This document shows positions 16,972 through 25,596 of a DNA stretch of 57,099 nucleotides, one piece after another. The notes below the pieces were generated by a model. That model worked only from the letters and a program-made list of their open reading frames with translations. It did not search any database and was not told where the DNA came from. Origin of the DNA: Mycobacterium sp. KBS0706 (GTDB lineage: Bacteria > Pseudomonadota > Alphaproteobacteria > DSM-16000 > Inquilinaceae); the NCBI RefSeq assembly GCF_005938675.2, contig NZ_VCCH02000054.1, forward strand, positions 1 through 57,099, in the 5' to 3' direction. Each line of letters opens with the position of its first letter. Positions within the stretch are counted from its first letter, which is position 1. The position numbers were made by a program, and so were the translations under genes.

Positions 16972-17312
16972 TGCGGATGACGCAGATCCAGCGCGACACC
17001 CTGCACCGCCTCGTCTTCGACTATCTGCGGCACGGCCAGAACCGGCGGGCGCTGGCCCTGGCGATGCTGCTGGCCTCGCGCGACGACGAGGTCGATCCGG
17101 CGGCGCTGCGCGCGCTCGCCGTCGCCCTGCTCGCGGTCGGCCGGCCGGATCAGGCGATCGAGGTTCTCGACCGGCTCGACCGCGAGGAGCCGCCGGCCGC
17201 GGCGCGGCACCTGCTGCGCAGCCGGGCGCTGCACCAGCTCGGCGAGATCGAGGCGGCGCGCCGCGCCTTCCGCGACTATCTCGACGCCCCCGACCGGCGG
17301 GTGGCGGCATGA
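16968..17312 (+). CDS. TPR-like protein, candidate T3SS needle chaperone (SctG-like)
   Basis: A 114-residue all-helical protein with about three TPR-like helix pairs (for example ALRALAVALLAVGRPDQAIE and LLRSRALHQLGEIEAARRAF). Short TPR proteins next to sctV are typical T3SS co-chaperones; YscG holds the needle subunit in this way. Three candidate ATGs (16968, 16971, 16977) overlap the preceding stop. The 3' end overlaps sctV by 4 bases (ATGA). Function is inferred from fold and position. Confidence 0.65.
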   Translation: MMRMTQIQRDTLHRLVFDYLRHGQNRRALALAMLLASRDDEVDPAALRALAVALLAVGRPDQAIEVLDRLDREEPPAAARHLLRSRALHQLGEIEAARRAFRDYLDAPDRRVAA

Positions 17313-19426
17313 CCGGCACGACGAATCCGCGGGCGAACCGCTGGCAATCGGCCCTGGCCGCCGCGACGGGGCGGCAGGACCTGATGATCGTGGCCCTGCT
17401 GGTCGCGACCATCCTCCTGATGATCCTGCCGCTGCCGACGCTGCTGGTCGACGCGCTGATCGCCTGCAACATTACCTTCGCGGTCCTGCTGCTGATGGTG
17501 GCGGTCTATCTGCGCAGCCCGCTCGAGCTGTCGGTGCTGCCGTCGGTGATCCTGATCACCACGGTGTTCCGCCTGGCGCTGTCGATCGGCGTCACCCGCC
17601 TGATCCTGATGGACGCCGATGCCGGCGCCATCATCCAGACCTTCGGCGAGTTCGTCATCGGCGGCAGCCTGGCCATCGGCCTGGTGATTTTCCTGATCAT
17701 CACCGTGGTCCAGTTCGTGGTGGTGGTGAAGGGCGCCGAGCGCGTGGCCGAGGTGGCGGCCCGCTTCACCCTCGACGCCCTGCCCGGGAAGCAGATGAGC
17801 ATCGACGGCGAACTGCGCTCGGGCGACATCGACCTGGCCGAGGCGACGCGCCGGCGCCAGACGCTGGAGAAGGAAAGCCAGCTCTACGGCGCCATGGACG
17901 GCGCCATGAAGTTCGTGAAGGGCGACGCCATCGCCGGCCTGCTGATCGTCGCGGTCAACCTGATCGGCGGCCTCGCCGTCGGCATGCTGCAGCATGGCAT
18001 GTCGCTGGGCCAGGCGATGCATGTCTATTCGCTGCTGACCATCGGCGACGGGCTGGTGTCGCAGATCCCGGCGCTGTTCGTCGCCATCACCTCCGGCACC
18101 ATCGTCACCCGGGTCACGACGTCCGAGAGCCGCAACCTGGGCGCCGACATCGCCCACCAGATCGGCGCCAACCCGACGGCGCTGCTGATGGCGGCTGGCG
18201 TGGTGGCGCTGCTCGGCTTCATCCCAGGGTTCCCGACCCTGATCTTCCTGGCCATCGCCGGGCTCATGGCCGGCGGCGTGCTGCTGCGCCGGCGTCGCGC
18301 CCTGCGTGAGGCCGGGGCCGCCGCGGCGCTGGAGGAGGCCGCCTCCGACACGGCGGCGACGGCGGACGAGACGGTGACGCTGCATTTCGGCGCCGATCTG
18401 GCGGCCGGTCTGGGCCGTGCCAATGTCGAGCGGCTGGCGCGGGACGTGGCGGAGGATCTGGGGCAGGCGCTGGGCGTGCCGTTCCCGGCCGGCCGCGTCG
18501 GGCCCGGCGGGACGCTGCCGCCGGACGGCTTCCGCATCGACATCGATGGGGTCCCGGTCGAGGCCGGGACGGCGCGGCCGGGCCGGATCCTGCTGCGCGA
18601 CGACCCGATGCATCTCGACCTTCTGGGCCTGGCCGCCGACACCGGCGAGGGCCCCGGCGGCGCGGTCCAGCATTGGATCGACGCCCGGCAGGAGGCGACG
18701 CTGGCCGAGGCCGGCATCGGCCATGCCACGGCGGAGGAGATCGTGGCCGAGGCGCTGACCCGGGCGCTGCGCCGCTACGCCCCGCATTTCCTCGGCATCC
18801 AGGAGACCCAGGCCTTCCTCAAGGGCATCGAGGCGACGCGCGGCGATCTGGTGCGCGAGGCGCAGCGCCACCTCTCGGTCAACCAGGTCGCCGACGTGTT
18901 CCGCCGGCTGCTGGAGGAGGGCATCTCGCTGCGCAACCACCGGCTGGTGCTGGAGACGCTGGCCGAATGGGGACAGAAGGAGCAGGACGTGATCCTGCTG
19001 ACCGAATATGTCCGCGGCGGGCTGAAGCGGCAGATCTGCCACGCCCATGCCGACGACCGGAAGGTGATCCACGCGCTGATCCTGGACCGCGGCGCCGAGG
19101 AGGTGCTGCGCCAGTCGATCCGGCAGACCACGGTCGGCGCCTATCTCGCCTTGCCCGAGGGCCAGGCCGAGGAACTGGTCGACACCATTCGCGGCCATCT
19201 CGGCCGGGTCGTCGCCGGCGGCCGGCCGCCGGTGATCCTGACCGCGCTCGACACCCGCCGCTTCCTGCGCCAGACGCTGGCCCGCAACCACGTCGAGGCG
19301 GCGGTGCTGTCCTATGCCGAGATCGCGTCGGACTACACGGTGCAGCCGGTGGCTGTGGTGCGGCTGACCGGCCGCCGGCCACGCCAGGATGCCGGGGCCG
19401 GGCTCGACCGGGCCGCCGCGGAGTGA
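17309..19426 (+). CDS. sctV: T3SS major export gate protein SctV
   Basis: A 705-residue FlhA/YscV-family protein. The first 330 residues hold about eight membrane segments and the conserved loop between them (FIPEP-region sequence VLPSVILITTVFRLALSIGV near 71-90, and FVKGDAIAGLLI near 202-213). The rest is the cytoplasmic ring domain that binds chaperone-substrate complexes. Length and order are normal. It is the last inner-membrane component of this operon; the secretin gene follows after 8 bases. Confidence 0.95.
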   Translation: MTGTTNPRANRWQSALAAATGRQDLMIVALLVATILLMILPLPTLLVDALIACNITFAVLLLMVAVYLRSPLELSVLPSVILITTVFRLALSIGVTRLILMDADAGAIIQTFGEFVIGGSLAIGLVIFLIITVVQFVVVVKGAERVAEVAARFTLDALPGKQMSIDGELRSGDIDLAEATRRRQTLEKESQLYGAMDGAMKFVKGDAIAGLLIVAVNLIGGLAVGMLQHGMSLGQAMHVYSLLTIGDGLVSQIPALFVAITSGTIVTRVTTSESRNLGADIAHQIGANPTALLMAAGVVALLGFIPGFPTLIFLAIAGLMAGGVLLRRRRALREAGAAAALEEAASDTAATADETVTLHFGADLAAGLGRANVERLARDVAEDLGQALGVPFPAGRVGPGGTLPPDGFRIDIDGVPVEAGTARPGRILLRDDPMHLDLLGLAADTGEGPGGAVQHWIDARQEATLAEAGIGHATAEEIVAEALTRALRRYAPHFLGIQETQAFLKGIEATRGDLVREAQRHLSVNQVADVFRRLLEEGISLRNHRLVLETLAEWGQKEQDVILLTEYVRGGLKRQICHAHADDRKVIHALILDRGAEEVLRQSIRQTTVGAYLALPEGQAEELVDTIRGHLGRVVAGGRPPVILTALDTRRFLRQTLARNHVEAAVLSYAEIASDYTVQPVAVVRLTGRRPRQDAGAGLDRAAAE

Positions 19427-19434
19427 GGGGGAAG

Positions 19435-21039
19435 ATGAACCAGCCGCGATCTCGATTGCGTCACGCACTCGCCGCCACGGTGGTTCTGGCCGCAGCCCTT
19501 GCCGCCGGCATTCCGCTCGCCCAGGCCCAGGCCGATCCGCCGGGCATGACGGTGCAGCCGTTGCCGCCGCAGGCCCAGGCGGGGCCGGCGGCGCCGGCGG
19601 CGCCCGGCGCGACCGTGACCCCGACCGAGGACATCACCGCGATGCGGGCGCCTGCCACGGCGCCGAAGATCGTCACCCTGCCGCCGGGTGCGCCGGCCGA
19701 CCCGCCGCCGGGGGCGACGCCGGCGATGCAGCCGCCGCCATCGCTGCAGCCGGGCCAGCCGACGATGCAGGTGTCGCCGGCGCCGCCGCGGCAGCCGGCT
19801 CAGCCGGCGCTGACGCCCAGCCGCTCGATGATCGAGATGAAGGTCGGGCAGGGCAACCTGCTGACCTTCGCCCTGCCGGTGCAGACCGTGCTGGTGGCCA
19901 ATCCGAACGTGCTCGACGTCGAGATGGTGTCCGCCCGCTCGGCCTATATCTACGGCGTGTCCTCTGGCACCACCAACCTGTTCGCGCTCAGCAGCGCCGA
20001 CCAGGTGGTGGCGGCCGCCAATGTCCGGGTCAGCCAGGACGCGGCGGCGGCGCAGCGCGAGATGATGCAGGTGGCCCCGGCCGCCGGCGGCCAGATGGGC
20101 TACATCCAGGACCGGCCGGTCACCACCGGGACGGTGGCCGATCTCGGCAGCGCGATGAAGCTCGACGCCCTGGCCCAGCAGCTCGGCACCAACTCCGGCG
20201 GGGCGATGAACCTGAACACGCTGCGCGGCTCGCAGCAGGTCGGCATCCGCGTCCGCTTCGCCGAGGTCCAGCGCAACGCGGTGGAGAATCTCGGCGTCAA
20301 CTGGCAGGCGATGTTCGACATCGGCAAGTTCAACATCGGCCTGGTCAGCGGCGGCTTCCCCGCGGTCGTCGGCGGGCGCGGCACCGCCTTCGCCGGCTAC
20401 CACAGCGGCGGCAACAATGTCGACGCGGTGATCGACGCGCTGCAGCGGGAGGGGCTGGTCAGCATCCTGGCCGAGCCGACCCTGACCGCGGTCAGCGGCG
20501 AGACCGCAAACTTCCTGGCCGGCGGCGAGTTCCCGATCCCGGTGCCGCAGGGCAACGAGACGGTGACGATCGAATACAAGCAGTTCGGCGTGTCGCTGTC
20601 CTTCGTCCCGACCGTGCTGCCGGGCGACCGCATCGCCATGCGGGTGAAGCCGGAGGTCAGCGAGCTCAGCGACGACGCCCGGGTCGAGAGCGAGGGCGTC
20701 TCGGTGCCGTCGCTGATCGTGCGCCGGGCCGAGACCACGATCGAGCTGGCCTCGGGCCAGACCTTTGCGCTGGCGGGCATGTTCCAGCGCAACATGTCGA
20801 ATTCCGCTGACAAGATCCCGGTGCTCGGCGACGTGCCGATCCTCGGCAAGCTGTTCCAGTCGAGCCGGTACAAGCGCAACGAGACCGAGCTGGTGATCCT
20901 GATCACCCCGTACCTGATGCAGCCGGCGGACACGCCCAAGGCGATGGCGGTGCCGGCGCAGCGCACCGAGCCGACCGTGCGGCGGGTGCGCCAATCCCCC
21001 TCCATGACCGGCGGCAGCGCCGGCTTCGTGCTCGAATAG
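19435..21039 (+). CDS. sctC2: Tad/CpaC-type secretin serving the T3SS (RhcC2 position)
   Basis: A 534-residue outer-membrane channel protein. Signal peptide (about 1-31, ending AQAQA), a Pro/Ala-rich linker (32-125), a CpaC/RcpA-type N-terminal domain (about 128-200: MIEMKVGQGNLLTFALP ... VLVANPNVLDVEMVS), then the secretin domain (about 255-500). The latter has Tad-type landmarks GGEFPIPVPQ, FGVSLSFVPTVLPGD, RRAETTIELASGQ and VPILGKLFQSSRY, and ends RNETELVILITPYL. These are features of Tad pilus secretins and not of YscC. With the separate N0/N1 protein at 14122 it would make a bipartite T3SS secretin. GAGGGGG precedes the ATG. Confidence 0.9.
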   Translation: MNQPRSRLRHALAATVVLAAALAAGIPLAQAQADPPGMTVQPLPPQAQAGPAAPAAPGATVTPTEDITAMRAPATAPKIVTLPPGAPADPPPGATPAMQPPPSLQPGQPTMQVSPAPPRQPAQPALTPSRSMIEMKVGQGNLLTFALPVQTVLVANPNVLDVEMVSARSAYIYGVSSGTTNLFALSSADQVVAAANVRVSQDAAAAQREMMQVAPAAGGQMGYIQDRPVTTGTVADLGSAMKLDALAQQLGTNSGGAMNLNTLRGSQQVGIRVRFAEVQRNAVENLGVNWQAMFDIGKFNIGLVSGGFPAVVGGRGTAFAGYHSGGNNVDAVIDALQREGLVSILAEPTLTAVSGETANFLAGGEFPIPVPQGNETVTIEYKQFGVSLSFVPTVLPGDRIAMRVKPEVSELSDDARVESEGVSVPSLIVRRAETTIELASGQTFALAGMFQRNMSNSADKIPVLGDVPILGKLFQSSRYKRNETELVILITPYLMQPADTPKAMAVPAQRTEPTVRRVRQSPSMTGGSAGFVLE

Positions 21040-21047
21040 GACGTGCC

Positions 21048-21731
21048 ATGAGGTTCCCGATCCAGCATCTCGCGGTCCTGGCCCTGGCCGGCGTCCTCGC
21101 CGCCTGCGAACACAAGATCCCGGACTGGCCCGAGGACGGCTACACCACCCTGTCGACCCCGATGGCCCATCCGGTGATGTTCGCGCCCCAGGCGTCGAGC
21201 CTGAGCGCGACCGAGCGCACCCGGCTGGTCGAGTTCGTCCGCGGCGCCGGCCTGACGCCCGGTTCATCGGTCACCGTCGCCGCCGGCGGCCCGAAGGCGG
21301 CGGCGCGGCAGGAGGCGGTCGCGGCGGCGGTGCGCAGCGCCGGGCCCTACAGCGTCTCGCTGGTCAACGATCCGTCCGCCTCCGACACGGTGCAGGTGGC
21401 GGCGGCCGGCCGGCCGGTGCTGTGGCCGAAGCGCTGCATGAACGCGGACGGCTCATTGCCGGAGGACCTGCCGCTCGGCTGCGCCAGCGACCTCAACCTG
21501 GCGCAGCAGGTCGAGCGCAAGAGCGACCTGTTCCAGGGGCGCCAGATGGGGCCGGCCTTCGCCAACCCCTCGGTCCGCGCGGCCGAGCGCTATCTGCAGC
21601 TCGACGGCAACGGCCGGACCGGTGCCGGGACCGATTCCCGGGACAATGGCAGCCAGGCGGGCATGGTCCTGCCACCGCCGCCGGCCGGGACCGGGTCCGA
21701 TACCACCGACGTCTCCGGCACCACCCAATAG
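21048..21731 (+). CDS. CpaD-like outer-membrane lipoprotein
   Basis: A 227-residue lipoprotein: signal peptide with lipobox LAAC (about residues 17-20), then a CpaD-like body. The most telling part is LPLGCASDLNLAQQVERKSD (about 142-161) followed by LFQGRQMGPA, matching the GCA-x-x-NLA-x-x-V pattern of Tad pilus CpaD. CpaD works with the CpaC secretin in Tad systems. The C-terminal 50 residues are low-complexity Gly/Thr/Asp. It is separated from the secretin gene by 8 bases and is the last gene of the plus-strand operon, so it very likely belongs to the same outer-membrane complex. Not a standard T3SS component. Confidence 0.8.
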   Translation: MRFPIQHLAVLALAGVLAACEHKIPDWPEDGYTTLSTPMAHPVMFAPQASSLSATERTRLVEFVRGAGLTPGSSVTVAAGGPKAAARQEAVAAAVRSAGPYSVSLVNDPSASDTVQVAAAGRPVLWPKRCMNADGSLPEDLPLGCASDLNLAQQVERKSDLFQGRQMGPAFANPSVRAAERYLQLDGNGRTGAGTDSRDNGSQAGMVLPPPPAGTGSDTTDVSGTTQ

Positions 21732-21738
21732 CTCGGGG

Positions 21739-21753
21739 GGCGGCGTCGCCGCC
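21739..21753. terminator. GC hairpin between convergent genes
   Basis: GGCGGCG-T-CGCCGCC is a perfect inverted repeat in the 31-bp gap between the convergent cpaD-like and tadD-like genes. There is no T-run, so it is only terminator-like. Confidence 0.3.
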
Positions 21754-21762
21754 GCGCTGGGC

Positions 21763-22530
21763 TCAGCCGATCGTGCCGATCGCCTGGGCCCGCCGCACCG
21801 GGTCCTTCATGCCGCTGATCCGGCGCGCCGCGTTGACCAGGTTGCGCGCCTCCTTCGCCGGCAGGACCGCATCGGCCACCTTGCGCGCCTCCTGGGTCTT
21901 GCCGTCCATGGCCAGGACCAGTGCCAGGTTGCGCTGCTGCACCGCGGTGGCGTCCGGCGCCGCGGCCGCCTCGCGCATCACCCGCACCGCCTCGCCGGTG
22001 TTGCCGGCCAGGGCATAGGACAGCGCCAGGTTGGTCTTCAGGCTGACATTGGCGGGGGCCTTGGCCAGCGCCTTCTGATACAGCCCCTGCGCCTCCTGCG
22101 GCCGGCCCAGCAGGGCGAGGGCCGTGCCCTTGGCCAGCACGGTCGACGGGTCGTCCGGCTTGCGGGCCAGTGCCTGGTCCAGCACGGCGATCGCCTCCTG
22201 CGGCTTGCCCTGGGCCAGCTGCACCTTGCCCAGGCCGCGCAGCGCATCGGCGTTGGTCGGCTCGATCGCCAGGGCGGCGTGATAGTAGCTGGCGGCCCGC
22301 ACCGGGTCTCCGGCCTGGAGAGTCGCATCGCCCAGCTTGATCATCGGCTGGGGATTGTCGGGGTCCTCGGTCGCGGCGCGCTGGTAGAAGGTGACCGCGG
22401 TGTCCGGGTCGCCCGCGGCACGGATGCTGTCGCCCATCCGCAGCAGCGAGGTCGTCGACGATTCGCCGCAACCCGCGACGATTAGGGCGAGGCCGAACGC
22501 GGCGACGGTCCTGGTGAATGGGAACGGCAT
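21763..22530 (-). CDS. TadD-like TPR lipoprotein
   Basis: A 255-residue lipoprotein with lipobox IVAGC (about residues 17-21) followed by five or six TPR units (for example PQPMIKLGDATLQAGDPVRA, ALRGLGKVQLAQGKPQEAIA, VSLKTNLALSYALAGNTGEA). This is the make-up of TadD, which acts as a pilotin/assembly factor for the Tad secretin. It is convergent with the CpaD-like gene, so it is separately transcribed. Together with the CpaC-type secretin and CpaD-like protein it completes the outer-membrane half of a Tad machine, while no Tad ATPase, pilin or inner-membrane gene is present in the window. Confidence 0.8.
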   Translation of the reverse strand: MPFPFTRTVAAFGLALIVAGCGESSTTSLLRMGDSIRAAGDPDTAVTFYQRAATEDPDNPQPMIKLGDATLQAGDPVRAASYYHAALAIEPTNADALRGLGKVQLAQGKPQEAIAVLDQALARKPDDPSTVLAKGTALALLGRPQEAQGLYQKALAKAPANVSLKTNLALSYALAGNTGEAVRVMREAAAAPDATAVQQRNLALVLAMDGKTQEARKVADAVLPAKEARNLVNAARRISGMKDPVRRAQAIGTIG

Positions 22531-22669
22531 GGCGGCGGGCTCTCCCCTCGAAACAGCGAGTCCGGGGCGCCTCTGACGGGCGCGCCCCCACGGTCACGCA
22601 TGGCTGGGTCATGGATAGAACGATCGCGTCGTCGCGTCGACCCCGCGATTGGGACTCTTGTCCCTGGTC

Positions 22670-23266
22670 TCAGCCCTGCCAGGTGCGCAGGTTGCCCGAA
22701 TCGATATGGGTGAAGCCGGGATACTGGCCGACGCCGCCGATCTGCAGCGCCAGGGCGCAGCCGACGAGCTGGCTCGGCGGCACCTTCTCGAAGGTCAGGT
22801 CGACGGCCCGGCCCGCCATGTGCAGGGAGTTGCGGGCCGTCCCTTCGAGCGAGGAGTTGGTCTTCAGCGTGCGATAGCCCGAATTGACCGTCGCCTTGCC
22901 GCTGAAGCCGGCCCGCTGGGTCACGGCGCGGATCACCGCCAGCGCCCAGAACAGCCGCGGATCCATCTGCACGATCGCGGCCTGCCGCCAGTCGCGCAGG
23001 AACCAGTCGAGCTTCTGCAGCTCGGCGACGTCATAGCCGGCGGCGCCGTAGAACCGGCCGGTATAGGTCTCGCCGGTGTGGGCGTGGCCGAGTTCGAGAT
23101 AGGGCTCGACCCGGTTGTGCACCTCGTCCAGCAGCGAACCGGGCCGGGCCGCCGGGGGCAGGGCATAGGCGGCCGGCCCGGCCAGGGCAATGCCGCCGAC
23201 GACGCCGAGCGCAGCGCGGCGAGTCAGAGTCGGGCCCAGGGGCCGGGAGGGTATGGACGCAGACAT
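22670..23266 (-). CDS. Tat-exported DUF882 (YcbK-like) M15 peptidase
   Basis: A 198-residue murein-peptidase-like protein. The start carries a twin-arginine signal (LTRRAALGVVGG, residues 14-25). The M15-type zinc site is visible as H149 and D156 in HMAGRAVDLTF and H187 in THIDSG, with the family stretch VNSGYRT at about 127-133. Such enzymes cut peptidoglycan cross-links or are related to those that do. It lies between the secretion cluster and the phosphonate cluster, divergent from the CDP-alcohol transferase gene, so its role could be local peptidoglycan clearing for the secretion machine or simply housekeeping. Confidence 0.85.
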   Translation of the reverse strand: MSASIPSRPLGPTLTRRAALGVVGGIALAGPAAYALPPAARPGSLLDEVHNRVEPYLELGHAHTGETYTGRFYGAAGYDVAELQKLDWFLRDWRQAAIVQMDPRLFWALAVIRAVTQRAGFSGKATVNSGYRTLKTNSSLEGTARNSLHMAGRAVDLTFEKVPPSQLVGCALALQIGGVGQYPGFTHIDSGNLRTWQG

Positions 23267-23477
23267 GCTAAGACAGCCTCGGCAGGCAGCGGAACCCAGC
23301 GCGACGTCTATATCATTTCGCAGGACCGGCGACGGATTGCAATCGCCTCGGCGTGTGTGGACGCATCGCCGGTTCGATACCTTGGCATAGCCGGGCCCGT
23401 TGCCTTGCTTTCGGCGTGATGGTTTAGAAGTCTTGAGAGGGCGCCTCCGGGACGGGCGCGGAGACGGCAGACCTAGG

Positions 23478-24080
23478 ATGAGCCACGACACCCTGATCCA
23501 CCGCATCGTCCGGCCGGTCGTCCGGCGGATCGCGCCGATCGGCGTCACCCCGAACCAGCTCACCAGCGTGCGGCTGGTGACCGGCGTGGCGGCGGCGGTG
23601 GCCTTCGCCTGCGGCGGGATCTGGGCCGATCTCGGCGGGGTCGTGTTCCTGCTGTCGATGCTGTTCGACCGGGCCGACGGCGAGCTGGCCCGCCAGACCG
23701 GGCAGATGAGCCCGGAGGGCCACCGCTACGATCTGTGCGTCGACTGCCTGTGCGACGCGATCGCCTTCATCGGCATCGGCATCGGGCTGGCCCTGGCCGG
23801 TCTCGGTGTCGCCCCGGTCCTGCTCGGCGCCGTGGCCGGGATCGGCATCGGCGTGCTGTTCTGGCAGCTCAACGTCACCAAGGTGATCGAGCTGTCGCGC
23901 TATGCCATGCGCCATCGCGGCGTGGTGGTGGACCCGGACGACGCCCTGGCCCTGGTGCCGGTCTTCGTCTGGCTCGGCCTGGCCTGGCCGATGCTGATCG
24001 CGGCGGCGGTGATCACCCCGGCGGGCGCGCTCTGGCTCGGGGTGCTGGCGCGACGGCCGAAGCCCGCGGTTCAGAAGTAG
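23478..24080 (+). CDS. CDP-alcohol phosphatidyltransferase family membrane enzyme
   Basis: A 200-residue membrane protein with the complete family motif: D64-x2-D67-G68-x2-A71-R72-x8-G81-x3-D85-x3-D89. These enzymes join a CMP-activated group to an alcohol, or the reverse, in the membrane. Five or six hydrophobic segments follow. In a locus that makes aminoethylphosphonate and contains nucleotidyltransferases, the obvious role is to transfer phosphonate from a CMP-phosphonate to a lipid such as diacylglycerol. The ATG at 23478 is chosen; the frame is open upstream without a good start. Its 3' end overlaps the convergent DUF2141 gene by 10 bases. Confidence 0.85.
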   Translation: MSHDTLIHRIVRPVVRRIAPIGVTPNQLTSVRLVTGVAAAVAFACGGIWADLGGVVFLLSMLFDRADGELARQTGQMSPEGHRYDLCVDCLCDAIAFIGIGIGLALAGLGVAPVLLGAVAGIGIGVLFWQLNVTKVIELSRYAMRHRGVVVDPDDALALVPVFVWLGLAWPMLIAAAVITPAGALWLGVLARRPKPAVQK

Positions 24081-24493
24081 CGCAGGTGGAGGTTGATCAG
24101 CGCCTCGCGCGGGCCGACCGTGAAAGCGGCGTCCTTGAAGTCCGGCGGCGCGAAGAAATAGGAGGGGTCGCGCGAGAAGGCGACGCCTTCCTCCGGCACG
24201 CCCAGCAGGGTGCGGTCGATCTTGTGGTTGTCATTGACGTCCTGATAGCCCTGGGCGGCGTAGACGCCCGGGGCGACGTTCTGGATCACCACGGTCGCCT
24301 GAGGAACCCTGGCCGGCGCGGTGCCGCTGTAGGGGCAGTCATCCCCCAGGAACTTGTCCTGCGGGCACAGCGACATCCGGATCGTGCCCTTGGCTTCCTT
24401 GATGTTGGCCACGACGATCTCGACCGTCGCCGCCGAGGCGGTGGCGGCGCCGAGGCCGAACCAGGCGGAGGCGAGGAGCAGGGGGATCTTCAT
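24071..24493 (-). CDS. DUF2141 exported protein
   Basis: A 140-residue secreted protein: signal peptide (1-21, ending ASA) then a beta-rich DUF2141 domain with KGTIRMSLCPQ, GVYAAQGYQDVNDNHKID and GVAFSRDPSYFFAPPDF. Two cysteines (about 43 and 52) may form a disulfide. The function of this family is unknown. It is the last gene of the phosphonate operon and overlaps the transaminase gene by ATGA, so it is co-transcribed; it may be a periplasmic partner for the phosphonate-bearing product. Confidence 0.82.
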   Translation of the reverse strand: MKIPLLLASAWFGLGAATASAATVEIVVANIKEAKGTIRMSLCPQDKFLGDDCPYSGTAPARVPQATVVIQNVAPGVYAAQGYQDVNDNHKIDRTLLGVPEEGVAFSRDPSYFFAPPDFKDAAFTVGPREALINLHLRYF

Positions 24494-25596
24494 CGGCGCA
24501 TCTCCGACAACGCTTCCTCGATGGCAACGAGCAGAGCCCGGAAATCGTTGCGGTCGAGGGCCCCGATGCAGCCGATGCGGAAGCTGTCGGCCTGGGTCAG
24601 CTTCCCTGGATAGATCAGGAAGCCGCGCGCGGCCAGCGCCTCGTAGAAACGGTCGAAGGCGAAGCGCGGATCGTCCAGCGGGTGGAAGGTGGCGATGATC
24701 GGCGTCTGCACCGCCGGGTCGAGGAACAGTCGGAAGCCCAGCCGGGCCATGCCGGCGGCCAGCGTGGCGAAATTGTCCTGGTAGCGGCGCAGCCGCGCGG
24801 CCTGGCCGCCCTCCGCCTCCAGCAGGCGCAGCGCCTCGACCAGCGCCGCCACGACCTGCACCGGCGGGGTGAAGCGCCACTGGCCGTTGCCCTCGAAGCC
24901 ACGCCACTGGTCGTGCAGGTCGAGGCTGATCGACGGGCTGTTGCCCTTCGCCGCCGCGATCGCCTGCCGTTCCACCAGGGCGAAGCCGAGGCCGGGCACG
25001 CCTTCCAGCCCCTTGTTGCTGGAGGCCAGCACCGCGATCGCCGGCGTGGCGGACAGGTCGATCGGCAGCGCGCCGAAGCTGCTCATCGCGTCCAGGATCA
25101 GCGCCCGGCCGCGGCCGGCGACGATTTCGGCCACCGTCTCGAACGGGTTCAGGATGCCCGAGGTGGTCTCGCAGTGGACCAGGGCGACATGGCTGATGGA
25201 CGGATCGGTGGCCAATGCCTGGTCGACCCGCTCCGGCTCGACCGGCCGGTCCTCCGGCCAGCGCAGCGCCTCGACCTGCCGACCGAGGCGATTGGCGATG
25301 GCGACCATGCGCTCGCCATAGGCGCCGTTGGCCAGAACCAACAGCTTGCCCGCCGGCGGCAGCAGCGTGGCAATCGCGGCTTCGACGATGAAGGTGCCGC
25401 TGCCCTGCAGCGGGATCGCGACATGGCTGGCCTCGCCTCCGGCGACGGCCAGCAGCCGCTGCCGCAGCTCCGCGGTCAGGGCGATGAAGGCGCGGTCGCG
25501 CGAGCCCCAGTCGCGCAGCATGGCCCGGCGGGTCTCGATCCGGGTGGTCAGCGGCCCTGGCGTCAGCAGGGCCGGATCTTCGGCGGACCAGGGCAT
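24490..25596 (-). CDS. phnW: 2-aminoethylphosphonate-pyruvate transaminase
   Basis: A 368-residue class V PLP aminotransferase. LTPGPLTTR at residues 11-19 and the lysine in SSNKGLEGVPG (K195, Schiff base), with D169 in the context LILDAMSSFG, match PhnW/AEPT. It interconverts phosphonoacetaldehyde plus alanine with 2-aminoethylphosphonate plus pyruvate. Beside PEP mutase and phosphonopyruvate decarboxylase, and without a phosphonatase gene (phnX), it must work in the biosynthetic direction. Start ATG 25596 overlaps the stop of the flippase-like gene by one base. Confidence 0.92.
   Translation of the reverse strand: MPWSAEDPALLTPGPLTTRIETRRAMLRDWGSRDRAFIALTAELRQRLLAVAGGEASHVAIPLQGSGTFIVEAAIATLLPPAGKLLVLANGAYGERMVAIANRLGRQVEALRWPEDRPVEPERVDQALATDPSISHVALVHCETTSGILNPFETVAEIVAGRGRALILDAMSSFGALPIDLSATPAIAVLASSNKGLEGVPGLGFALVERQAIAAAKGNSPSISLDLHDQWRGFEGNGQWRFTPPVQVVAALVEALRLLEAEGGQAARLRRYQDNFATLAAGMARLGFRLFLDPAVQTPIIATFHPLDDPRFAFDRFYEALAARGFLIYPGKLTQADSFRIGCIGALDRNDFRALLVAIEEALSEMRR

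Noticed and set aside
17276..19468. A 730-codon minus-strand open frame opposite sctV
   Set aside because: SctV is unmistakable on the plus strand; the antisense product is low in complexity.
19435..22530. A complete Tad pilus locus
   Set aside because: Only the outer-membrane proteins (secretin, CpaD-like, TadD-like) are present; the ATPases, TadB/C, pilin and prepilin peptidase are missing from the window.
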